Assembly: GCA_023382675.1 (NCBI GenBank)
Contig: JAHDWN010000011.1
Coordinates: 103,996 to 167,995, forward strand
Direction of reading: 5' to 3'
Source: Anaerolineae bacterium
Lineage (GTDB): Bacteria; Chloroflexota; Anaerolineae; Aggregatilineales; Phototrophicaceae
DNA length: 64,000 nucleotides
Shown in pieces: positions 26,703 to 34,113 of this stretch. The translations under genes were made by a program, and so were the position numbers. Positions within the stretch are counted from its first letter, which is position 1. Every line of letters starts with the position of its first letter. The notes beneath the pieces were generated by a model. It saw only the letters and a program-made list of their open reading frames with translations. It had not been told where the DNA came from and ran no database searches.

Positions 26703-27378
26703 TCATGCGATAACCGACACCGAAGACCGTCTCGATGTGCCGAGGATGGCGCGGGTCATCCTCGATCTTGGCGCGCAGGTTCTTGATGTGTACGTCGATG
26801 GTGCGGTCAAAACCGGCGTAAGCATCGCCCTGGACGAGATCGAGCAGTTCCATGCGCGTGAAGACACGGCCAGGGCGCGTCATGAGCGCATGCAGAAGGG
26901 CGAATTCGGTCGGCGTCAGATCGATGCGTTCGCCGTGTACCGTCACCACGCGCGTCTCTGTGTTGAGTTCGACCGCGCCCGCCCGCCAGATGACCGGTTC
27001 GGTCGATAGCTCGCCATAGATGCGGCGCAGCAGCGCGCGCACCCTGGCGACGACGACACGCGGGCTGAACGGTTTGGTCACATATTCATCCGCGCCCAAC
27101 TCCAGACCTGTGACCTGATCGATGTCCTCGACGCGGGCAGTCAGGAACAGCAGCGGCACGTCGGCCTCTTTGCGGATCATCCGCGCCGCTTCGAAGCCGT
27201 CCATCTCCGGCATCATCACGTCGAGGATGACGAGATCGGGATGCTCGTGGCGGAAGGTATAGAGCGCCGCCCGGCCATCCCGCGCCTCGACGACCTGGTA
27301 GCCCTCCTGGCGCAGATACGCGCCGAGCGTGTCGAGAATGTGCTGTTCGTCGTCAGCGATCAGGATTTTGCGGGTCAT
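26680..27378 (-). CDS. OmpR-family response regulator of two-component system 1
   Basis: 232-aa regulator. The receiver has ADDE (acidic pair at 9-10), phospho-Asp in LVILDVMMPEMDG near residue 53, LTAR, and Lys in YVTKPFSP near residue 104. The C-terminal winged-helix DNA-binding domain has LTPTEFALLHALM and RTIDVHIKNLRAKIEDDP. GGAG is 5 nt before the ATG. It precedes and overlaps its kinase gene. Likely targets are its own operon and the divergent genes around 28.3-28.6 kb, where an 11-bp-phased direct repeat is seen. Confidence 0.92.
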   Translation of the reverse strand: MTRKILIADDEQHILDTLGAYLRQEGYQVVEARDGRAALYTFRHEHPDLVILDVMMPEMDGFEAARMIRKEADVPLLFLTARVEDIDQVTGLELGADEYVTKPFSPRVVVARVRALLRRIYGELSTEPVIWRAGAVELNTETRVVTVHGERIDLTPTEFALLHALMTRPGRVFTRMELLDLVQGDAYAGFDRTIDVHIKNLRAKIEDDPRHPRHIETVFGVGYRMNEDENVE

Positions 27379-27396
27379 CGGTACTCCGAGAGATTA

Positions 27397-27536
27397 GTGC
27401 TCGGTGCTCAGTGCTCGGTACTCGGTAAATATGGGTTCATTGTTCACGGTTCACTGTGCGAACACCGGTCGTCGCGAATGGTTATCCGGCTGTCGGTCGT
27501 TAGCGTTAGCCGAAAGCTGACAGCCAACCGCCGATA
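27397..27536. repeat. Degenerate heptamer repeat array (STRR-like)
   Basis: Two patches of head-to-tail 7-bp units with substitutions. In 27397-27424 the unit is GTGCTCG or close variants (four in phase). In 27435-27462 it is GTTCACG-like (four in phase). A third patch at 27488-27536 keeps a 7-bp phase with units such as GCCGAAA, GCTGACA and GCCAACC. It fills the space between the regulator gene and the ferritin-like gene. It resembles short tandemly repeated heptamers described in cyanobacteria. Confidence 0.7.
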
Positions 27537-27604
27537 GCAATAATAACGCGTCAAGGGGCGCAGTGTGTGCTGCACCCCTCGAAGTAAACTTTGGCGGAGA
27601 AGAA

Positions 27605-28294
27605 CTACCGCGCTGCACACTGCTCGAAGGCGGGCAGGTGCTGGAACTCCGACGCATTGCGCAGGGACGTGACCACCTGCACCATGTCCGGATAGTCGGC
27701 CAGCGTGACCAACATCTGGTCGTAGAGGCCGAAGTTCGCGACTTCAGCGTCCGCTGCTGCCTGGCAGGCTTCGGTCAGGCTAACGAAGGTTGGCACGACG
27801 GTTTCCGGCGCGGCTGGGACGGTCAGACCATAGCGGTCGAACAGGTATTCCCAGGCAGCGATATGCTGCGCTTCTGCCTGCTGGATGTTGATGAAGGGGG
27901 CAATCGCGCCGAACTGGGCGATCACGCCTTCATAAATGGCGTAGGCATTGTACTCGTCCATCAGGCCAGCGGTCATGGCGGCGATGACATCGTCTGTCAG
28001 CTCGACGCCGGTGGTCGGCGGCAGTGTCGGATAGATACCGAGTCCCTGGCCGCGATTGCCGCGCATGTTGCCGCGCTCCTGGTTATTGCCGCGTGCGCCA
28101 TTGCGTCCATACATCATGCCGCTGCCATCATTCGGCATCTGAGGATCGCAGCCGTAGGGGCAATCGCCCGGTGCTACCGGATTGACCGGCCCTGGGCCGT
28201 TGCCATTTCCATTGCCCTGCGCCGAGGCGACGAGCACGCCGACGGCGAAGATAGCCACAAGCACCAACAGACTGATGATTCGTTTCCTGGTCAT
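27605..28294 (-). CDS. Secreted DUF2202 ferritin-like protein
   Basis: 229-aa exported protein. Signal peptide MTRKRIISLLVLVAIFAVG with cleavage after ASAQ, then a Gly/Asn/Pro/Arg-rich spacer with a CPYGC pair, then a four-helix domain from about residue 95. Carboxylate/His ligands of ferritin type are visible: GLMDEYNAYAIYEGVI and QQAEAQHIAAWEYLFDRY (E-x-x-H). DUF2202 proteins are ferritin-like and may bind a di-metal site outside the cytoplasm. It is upstream of and co-directional with two-component system 1, and divergent from cassette 1. Ribosome site AGAGGT lies 6 nt upstream. Confidence 0.83.
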   Translation of the reverse strand: MTRKRIISLLVLVAIFAVGVLVASAQGNGNGNGPGPVNPVAPGDCPYGCDPQMPNDGSGMMYGRNGARGNNQERGNMRGNRGQGLGIYPTLPPTTGVELTDDVIAAMTAGLMDEYNAYAIYEGVIAQFGAIAPFINIQQAEAQHIAAWEYLFDRYGLTVPAAPETVVPTFVSLTEACQAAADAEVANFGLYDQMLVTLADYPDMVQVVTSLRNASEFQHLPAFEQCAAR

Positions 28295-28353
28295 GATCTA
28301 CCTCTTTCTGAAACTCTGAGCAGGTAACTCAATGCTCTGAAGGGTAGACGAGA

Positions 28354-28370
28354 GTTGTGTAGAAGTTATG
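28354..28370. promoter_or_regulatory. Possible OmpR-type direct repeat in a divergent intergenic region
   Basis: GTTGTG (28354-28359) and GTTATG (28365-28370) are 11 bp apart, the spacing used by OmpR-family dimers. The 325-bp space (28295-28619) separates the DUF2202 gene from cassette 1; otherwise it holds only the small frame noted at 28543. Weak on its own; the match is only five of six bases. Confidence 0.3.
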
Positions 28371-28542
28371 AAGGCGGTGTTGGCGTTCGATGCAGATTCT
28401 TTGAGCCGGACGCCGGTTGTCATGCCCCTGAAGGCCACCAGTACCAAAGACCCAATTTTGCCACTGGCCGTAACTTCACGACCGTGACGAAGTCGGAATA
28501 TGCGCCAGGACGCTGGCAATCGCCTACTTGAGGGGGAACTTG

Positions 28543-28632
28543 ATGGAAGAAATGGGACAAACGAGCGGCATCAAAGAACGAATGAGAATCGAGACGGAGC
28601 AGACAACGGAGTACCGACCATGGCAAATGTAG
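28543..28632 (+). CDS. Possible 29-aa leader peptide before cassette 1
   Basis: ATG at 28543 with AGGGGG 7 nt upstream. It encodes a highly charged 29-residue peptide starting MEEMGQTSGIKERMRIETEQ. The stop lies 13 nt inside the next gene, so it could couple or limit that gene's translation. No counterpart is obvious before cassette 2. It may be incidental. Confidence 0.3.
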   Translation: MEEMGQTSGIKERMRIETEQTTEYRPWQM

Positions 28633-29072
28633 ATCGCGCCCGCAAGCTGCTTGTCCGCACGGCCCTGGTGACCAGCAGCACCATCGCAACACTGATCGGA
28701 GCGCAGAATCTGGCGCTGCAAGACACGAGCAAAAGCGAGCCTGCACTCACGCCAACGGCCGAGCCAGCAGGCATCCCGACGACTGCGCTCGTCGCGCCCG
28801 TCGAACCGACAGCCATCACCCAGGCAAGCCCGACGATCGCGATCAACCACGCCGCGCCAAACGTCGTCATCTTGCGGCGCGCGGGTCAGGCCGGGCCGAT
28901 CCAACAGTCTGCCCCTGCTGTCCAGGCCGCTTCGATCCAACCGCCTGTCCCGGTGGAGGCTGCCGCGCCCGCGCCGGTCATCGTGCAGGGCGAAGCGCCG
29001 CCGCCGATCATAGTGCAGCAGGGTTCGAGTTCCGGCAGCCAGCCGAGTACGACGACGCAGACCAGCCGATGA
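28620..29072 (+). CDS. Cassette 1 gene 1: small membrane-anchored Pro/Ala-rich protein
   Basis: 150-aa protein starting MANVDRARKLLVRTALVTSS, a basic start followed by one uncleaved-looking helix (about residues 10-30), then a Pro/Ala/Gln-rich outer tail. It is homologous to the protein at 49594-49974: the N-terminal 30 residues are nearly the same, and both share a core near residues 75-90 of the form I-N-(H/R)-A-A-P-x-(V/I)-V-I-L-R. No catalytic motif. Its stop overlaps the apbE start (ATGA). GGAG lies 8 nt before the ATG. It may be a membrane partner or target of the flavin transferase; no described family is recognised. Confidence 0.75.
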   Translation: MANVDRARKLLVRTALVTSSTIATLIGAQNLALQDTSKSEPALTPTAEPAGIPTTALVAPVEPTAITQASPTIAINHAAPNVVILRRAGQAGPIQQSAPAVQAASIQPPVPVEAAAPAPVIVQGEAPPPIIVQQGSSSGSQPSTTTQTSR

Positions 29073-29986
29073 TCTACGCAATCACCTTCCGGGCGATGGG
29101 CTGCCGGGTCGAAATCAAGCTGGATGCGCCCGATGGCGATGCCATCCTCGCCGGAATGCCAGCGAAGTTCGACGCGCTCGAAGACTGCCTGTCGCGCTTT
29201 CGCCCGGACAGCGAGCTGATGCGGCTCAATGCGCAAGCGGGCGCGTGGGTGGCGGTGAGCGACGTGCTGTTCAACAACATTCATGCGGCGAAGCACATGG
29301 CGCGCCTGACCGACGGGCTGTTCAACCCGCTGGTGCTCCCGGCGCTGGTCGCCAATGGTTATGACCGCAGCTTCGAGAGCCTCAGGCCACATTCCGAAGC
29401 ACCGGCGCGACCTGCCCTGGATTGGCGCACGATTGAGCTGGATTTCGCGTCACAGCAGGTGCGACTGCCCGCCGGTGGCGCGATTGATCTGGGCGGCAGC
29501 GCCAAGGGCTGGTCAGCGCAACGCATCGCTGCTGAGTTGGCGGCGTATAACCCGTGTCTGGTGAATATCGGTGGCGACGTTGCCGTGCGCGGCGCGCCTG
29601 AAGGCCTGCCCGGTTGGCAGATCGATATCGCCGATCCGACGAGCAGTGACAATCTGGGCGCGGTGTGGCTGCATGACGCGGCAATTGTCACCAGCGGCGT
29701 CGATTACCGGCGCTGGACAGGTGCGGACGGCCAGACCCGCCATCACATCATCAATCCAGTCACCGGAATGCCCGCCGAGACGGACTTACTGACCGCGACC
29801 ATCATTCATCCTGACGCCGCCACCGCCGAAGCCTACGCCAAGGCCGTGCTGCTCAAGGGCAGCGAGACCGGGCTGGCCTGGCTCGATGAGCGCTGGCACG
29901 CCGCCGGGCTGATTGTTCGGCAAGATGGCGCGGTTGTGGCGACCACCGATTTCGTTAACTATCTACGAGAAGGAATACCCCAATGA
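29069..29986 (+). CDS. Cassette 1 gene 2: ApbE-like FAD:protein FMN transferase
   Basis: 305-aa ApbE-family protein, which attaches FMN from FAD to Thr/Ser of target proteins in a Mg-dependent reaction. Family markers: FRAMGCRVEIKLD at the start, IDLGGSAKGWSAQRIAAEL near residues 137-155, VNIGGDVAVRG, HHIINPVTGMP and the metal-binding end TIIHPDAATAEAYAKAV. Unlike most ApbE proteins it starts directly with the catalytic fold, without a signal peptide or lipobox, so it may act in the cytoplasm. It overlaps both neighbours by ATGA. Confidence 0.9.
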   Translation: MIYAITFRAMGCRVEIKLDAPDGDAILAGMPAKFDALEDCLSRFRPDSELMRLNAQAGAWVAVSDVLFNNIHAAKHMARLTDGLFNPLVLPALVANGYDRSFESLRPHSEAPARPALDWRTIELDFASQQVRLPAGGAIDLGGSAKGWSAQRIAAELAAYNPCLVNIGGDVAVRGAPEGLPGWQIDIADPTSSDNLGAVWLHDAAIVTSGVDYRRWTGADGQTRHHIINPVTGMPAETDLLTATIIHPDAATAEAYAKAVLLKGSETGLAWLDERWHAAGLIVRQDGAVVATTDFVNYLREGIPQ

Positions 29987-31110
29987 AACGCATTTTCATC
30001 GCAACGCTTGCTCTTGCCCTGCTGATATTTGCGCTGCCGGCGTTTGCGCAGGACAGCAACCTCATCACGCTGAACGACGCGACGCCAGCTATCGACGCTG
30101 TCATCACGCTGCCGCCGGATACCACCGGTACGATCTCGCTCAATTTGAGCCTGGCTGCGGTGACATTAACGGACGAGACCAATACGACGGTCTTCAGCGC
30201 CGCCGATGGCCGTCTGCATGCGCTCGAATTCAACATCGCGCCCAACACCGGCGCGCATACGTTGACGGTAGAGCGGCTGCCGGGCGTTCTGGAAGCCTAC
30301 GTGAGCGTTGTTTCGCTGCCAGAGCTGCCTGTGCCCGGCAGCGCCGCCCTCGTGCCGACCAATCAGGTCAGCTTCAATCAGGAAGCGTCGCTGCCGCTGA
30401 ATGTCACCAGCCCTGGCAATACCGTCGCCGTCAATATCCCTGGCGATACTGCCGGGCTGGTTTCCGCCACATTTCCCGGCGCACATGCCACCACGCAGCT
30501 GATCGATGCACAGGGCGTCGTTGTCGCCGCTTCGTACAACGGGCACGTTGATGGCATGAATCTCGTCCTCGATGGCGGACAGTATGATTTCACGGTGCTG
30601 GCGAGCAACCTGAGCGACATTGTCGTCATGGGCGTCCGGGCGATACCCCTGGCAGAGAGCGGTCACAATTTGTTGGAAGCGCCTGCCCCCATGACGACCG
30701 TAGCGAATGTAGGGACGACCTGCACAGCCTCGGTGACGCTCAGCTCGGTCAACTTGCGCAGCGGCCCCGGAACAGGCTACAGCGTCATCGACTACGGCTA
30801 CCGCGATCAAACCTTCCCGGTCGGCGGGATCAATCCTGAGAACAACTGGGTCGTCATCGGCACTGACAGCGGCAGTGCGTGGATCTCGGAGAGCGTGGCG
30901 CGCCTGGACGGACAATGCGCCGGGCTGCCCGTCTTCAATGTCCCGCTGAGAGATGCGCAGCCTGCTCCGGTGATTATCACCACGCCTGCGCCAGCGATCA
31001 TCGTTCAGTCCGCGCCGCCGAGCGCATCATCAAGCCAACCCGTGACTTCCAGTTCGAATGGTGAGGATCATGATGAGGATCATGAGAGCGAACATGAAGA
31101 TGACGACTAG
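29983..31110 (+). CDS. Cassette 1 gene 3: secreted SH3-domain protein with acidic/His tail
   Basis: 375-aa exported protein. Signal peptide MKRIFIATLALALLIFALPA, cleavage after FAQ. Residues about 25-225 are two beta-rich repeats opening with SNLITLNDATPAIDAVITLP. A bacterial SH3 domain follows (about 240-310; SVNLRSGPGTGYSVIDYGY and WVVIGTDSGSAWISESV, flanked by two Cys). The Ser/Pro-rich tail ends with about 16 residues alternating Asp, Glu and His, a plausible metal-binding strip. Homologous to the protein at 47572-48663. Probably binds a wall or surface component and a metal ion (inference). Confidence 0.82.
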   Translation: MKRIFIATLALALLIFALPAFAQDSNLITLNDATPAIDAVITLPPDTTGTISLNLSLAAVTLTDETNTTVFSAADGRLHALEFNIAPNTGAHTLTVERLPGVLEAYVSVVSLPELPVPGSAALVPTNQVSFNQEASLPLNVTSPGNTVAVNIPGDTAGLVSATFPGAHATTQLIDAQGVVVAASYNGHVDGMNLVLDGGQYDFTVLASNLSDIVVMGVRAIPLAESGHNLLEAPAPMTTVANVGTTCTASVTLSSVNLRSGPGTGYSVIDYGYRDQTFPVGGINPENNWVVIGTDSGSAWISESVARLDGQCAGLPVFNVPLRDAQPAPVIITTPAPAIIVQSAPPSASSSQPVTSSSNGEDHDEDHESEHEDDD

Positions 31111-31166
31111 ATTTCGATGCGCATCGATCGGGGTAGCGTCCCCGATGGACGCCGGAGGATGGGGAT

Positions 31167-31847
31167 ATGACAAAATCGACCAAATGGATTGACCTGCTCG
31201 TGATCGCTTTCAGTCTGGCGGTCATCGGCGCATCGGCCTGGGGGATGCTGAGTTCCGGCGTCTTCAACTTTGCCTTGCACGACGATGTGCAGTTGACGTG
31301 GCATCTGATCCGTTCGTCGGGCATCGTCGCCTATGTGCTCATGGTAGCCTCGACCGTGTGGGGCCTGTTCATCAGCAGCCAGCTCGTCAAGGATTGGTCG
31401 CCGGGGCCGATCTCGATCACGCTGCACAGCACGTTGTCGTGGCTGGCGCTGACGCTGGGGTTGGGGCACGGGCTGCTGCTCATGTTTGACGACTATTTCA
31501 CCTACAGCCTGGGGAATGTCCTGATCCCATTTACCGGGCCGTACCGGCCAGAGGTCGTCGGCCTGGGGACAGTGGCGCTGTGGATGATCATCGCGGTCAC
31601 GCTCAGCTTCCCGCTCCGAAAGCGGCTCGGACACACGCTGTGGAAGCGCCTGCATTACCTGAGCTATGCCGCCTTCGGGCTGGTGACGGCGCACGGCCTG
31701 TTCGCCGGGACGGATGCTGAGCATCTCGGCTTTCGGCTGCTCACCGGTATCGGCGTCCTGCTCGTCGTGCTGCTGCTCGGCATGCGCCTGGGCAGAGATC
31801 AGTCAAAACCGGCGCAGGCAAAGGCGCGAAAAAGCGCGGCCTCCTGA
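31167..31847 (+). CDS. Cassette 1 gene 4: ferric-reductase-like transmembrane haem protein
   Basis: 226-aa integral membrane protein with about six helices, of the ferric reductase-like/YedZ (MsrQ) type. Candidate haem-ligand histidines lie in TWHLIRSSGIVAY, SITLHSTLSWLALTLGLGHG, WKRLHYLSYAAF and VTAHGLFAG. They fall in helix pairs as expected for two stacked b haems. There is no FAD/NAD domain, so it needs electron partners. Homologous to the protein at 46821-47498. As the last gene of the cassette it would carry electrons across the membrane to or from the flavin system. Confidence 0.85.
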   Translation: MTKSTKWIDLLVIAFSLAVIGASAWGMLSSGVFNFALHDDVQLTWHLIRSSGIVAYVLMVASTVWGLFISSQLVKDWSPGPISITLHSTLSWLALTLGLGHGLLLMFDDYFTYSLGNVLIPFTGPYRPEVVGLGTVALWMIIAVTLSFPLRKRLGHTLWKRLHYLSYAAFGLVTAHGLFAGTDAEHLGFRLLTGIGVLLVVLLLGMRLGRDQSKPAQAKARKSAAS

Positions 31848-32028
31848 AACTGTGGGTGGATGAGCGCCTCAGCATCTACATTGCCCGGCATAAAGAGAGG
31901 GCGCGCGCTATGTGCGCCCTGCTTATGTCCATGGCTTGCCTTACCCCACGCTTGTGTCGCTGTGCCCCCGGTTGTATACTGCGGACTGGGGAATCAAACG
32001 CAAATTACACCTTCCCGGAGCAGTTTCA

Positions 32029-32934
32029 TTGGGTATTTTCCGCAGCGGGATGTCGAAAACCCGCACTTCTTTCTTCGGGCGAATCGCCCAGATGCTCGGC
32101 AGCACGCAGATCGACGACGAGACGTGGGATGATGTCGAGGCGCTGCTGATCCAGGCGGATGTCGGCGTCGATACGACGCAGATCGTGCTTGAAGATTTGA
32201 AGCAGCGCGTGCGTAAAGAAAACATCACGCGCACGGATCAGATCAATACAGCGCTCAAGGCATCACTCGCAAGTCTGCTCAAACCGCCGCCGCAGCCGAA
32301 CATCAGTGGACGCCCGCTGTCGATCATCCTGATCGTTGGCGTCAACGGCAGCGGCAAAACGACGACCATCGGCAAGTTGGCGCACCGGCTGAACAACATC
32401 AACAATCGCAAGGTGCTGCTGGCGGCGGGCGATACGTTTCGCGCGGCGGCCATCGAACAGCTTCAGAAGTGGGGCGAGCGCGCCAACGTGCCTGTGATCG
32501 CCGGGCGGCCCGGTGGCGACGCGGCGGCGGTTGTCTACGACGCGACCGAGGCGGCCAAAGCGCGCGGGCGTGATATCCTGATCGTAGATACAGCCGGGCG
32601 GCTGCATACGAATTACAATCTGATGGAAGAACTGGCGAAGATCAAATCGGTATCGGCCAAAGTCGTGCCGGATGCGCCGCACGAGGTCTGGCTTGTGCTC
32701 GATGGCACGACCGGCCAGAACGCGCTCCAGCAGGCGGACAAGTTCCGCGAGATGGTCGATGTGACCGGCTTGATCGTGACCAAGCTCGACGGCACAGCCA
32801 AGGGCGGCATGATCTTCGCGATTCAGCAATCATTGGGGCTGCCGGTGCATTACGTGGGGCTGGGCGAAGGTATCAACGATCTGGTGCCGTTCCGCCCGGA
32901 TTTCTTCGTCGATAGCTTGTTTGAGGAGGAATAG
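32029..32934 (+). CDS. ftsY: Signal recognition particle receptor FtsY
   Basis: SRP GTPase of 301 aa that docks ribosome-nascent chain complexes at the membrane. The TTG at 32029 is preferred: GGAG stands 8 nt upstream and it gives the usual FtsY start (M-GIFRSGMSKTRTSFFGRI). The ATG at 32050 and longer frames are alternatives. The NG domain has GVNGSGKTTTIGKLA (G1), DTFRAAAIEQL, DTAGRLHTN (G3) and TKLDGTAKGG (G4). The acidic A domain is absent, a short form common outside proteobacteria. Confidence 0.94.
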   Translation: MGIFRSGMSKTRTSFFGRIAQMLGSTQIDDETWDDVEALLIQADVGVDTTQIVLEDLKQRVRKENITRTDQINTALKASLASLLKPPPQPNISGRPLSIILIVGVNGSGKTTTIGKLAHRLNNINNRKVLLAAGDTFRAAAIEQLQKWGERANVPVIAGRPGGDAAAVVYDATEAAKARGRDILIVDTAGRLHTNYNLMEELAKIKSVSAKVVPDAPHEVWLVLDGTTGQNALQQADKFREMVDVTGLIVTKLDGTAKGGMIFAIQQSLGLPVHYVGLGEGINDLVPFRPDFFVDSLFEEE

Positions 32935-32940
32935 GGGTAA

Positions 32941-32982
32941 GCCACCGGCGATATGCCAGGCGCTAACCGCTGAAAGCTATGG
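32941..32982. repeat. Heptamer repeat patch overlapping the prfB start
   Basis: Six in-phase 7-bp units, among them GCCACCG, GCTAACC and GCTGAAA, ending with GCTATGG, whose ATG is the prfB start codon at 32979. Same family as the arrays at 27.4 kb and 40.9 kb. Confidence 0.6.
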
Positions 32983-34097
32983 AAACACACGTCATTGCCC
33001 TGCGCGACATGAAAAAGCAACTCGATACGTTGATGCGACAGCTTGACATCGACGGCAAAGCCGCGCGCATTGCCTCGCTGGAAGAGCTGTCGAGCACGAC
33101 CGAGTTCTGGTCGAACGCTGAAGTTGCCCAGAAGACGATGCAGGAACTGTCATCGCTGCGCGCCGAGGTTGAACGCTGGCGCTCAGCCGCCCGGCATATC
33201 GACGAAACGCTGGAATTGGCGCAGCTAGACGACGACAGCCTCGAACACGAGCTGGACGCCGAGGTTGAAACGCTGTCGGCGCTGGTCGAACGCCTGTCAC
33301 TGGAGGCGATGCTCTCCGGCCCTTACGACCGCGATAACGCCATCCTCGCTATCCACGCGGGCGCGGGCGGCACCGATTCGCAGGACTGGGGCCAGATGTT
33401 GGAGCGTATGTTCCTGCGCTGGGCGGAGCAGAACGGCTACAAGGTCGAGGTGCTCGAACGCAGCGAGGGCGAAGAGGCGGGCATCAAGAGCGTGATGATG
33501 AGCATCAAGGGCGAGTTCGCCTACGGCTATCTGCAAAGCGAGGCAGGTGTACACCGGCTAGTGCGCATCAGCCCGTTCGACTCGGCGGCAAGGCGGCATA
33601 CGTCGTTCGTCAAGGTCGAGGTCTGGCCGGACATTCAGGGCGACATCGACATCGACATCAGCGAAAAAGACCTGAAGGTCGAAACCTACCGTTCGAGCGG
33701 CGCGGGCGGCCAGAACGTCCAGAAGAACGAGACCGCCATCCGCATCACCCACGTGCCGACGGGCGTCGTCGTTGCCGTGCAGGATCAGCGCAGCCAGGCG
33801 CAAAATCGTGAGCGTGCCATGCAGGTGCTCAAGTCGCGTCTGTTCGAGTTGGAGCGTCGCAAGCGCGAGGCACAGCTCGCCGCGCTCAAGGGCGAGAACG
33901 TCGATGCGGCCTGGGGCAATCAGATCCGCTCCTACGTGCTGCATCCCTACCAGATGGTCAAAGATCATCGGACGGATTACGAGGTCGGCAATCCGCAGGC
34001 CGTGCTGGATGGGCGGCTGAACGACTTCATGGAACATTATCTGCGCGGCAAGATCAAGGGGTTTAGCCCGTCGCCGCAAGGCATCGCCGAAGCGTAA
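32979..34097 (+). CDS. prfB: Peptide chain release factor 2
   Basis: Class I release factor of 372 aa recognising UGA and UAA. It shows the anticodon-like tripeptide SPF (residues 198-200), the catalytic GGQ (243-245, in GAGGQNVQKNETA) and the family block SQDWGQMLERMFLRWAEQNGYKVEVLERSEGEEAGIKSV in sequence. The ORF is continuous: at the usual autoregulatory site the DNA reads CTTGAC (33042-33047) instead of CTTTGAC, so there is no internal UGA. The ATG lies inside a heptamer repeat without a good Shine-Dalgarno; the internal ATG at 33009 is an alternative. Confidence 0.93.
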   Translation: METHVIALRDMKKQLDTLMRQLDIDGKAARIASLEELSSTTEFWSNAEVAQKTMQELSSLRAEVERWRSAARHIDETLELAQLDDDSLEHELDAEVETLSALVERLSLEAMLSGPYDRDNAILAIHAGAGGTDSQDWGQMLERMFLRWAEQNGYKVEVLERSEGEEAGIKSVMMSIKGEFAYGYLQSEAGVHRLVRISPFDSAARRHTSFVKVEVWPDIQGDIDIDISEKDLKVETYRSSGAGGQNVQKNETAIRITHVPTGVVVAVQDQRSQAQNRERAMQVLKSRLFELERRKREAQLAALKGENVDAAWGNQIRSYVLHPYQMVKDHRTDYEVGNPQAVLDGRLNDFMEHYLRGKIKGFSPSPQGIAEA

Positions 34098-34113
34098 CCA
34101 GTCGGGGCGGTTT

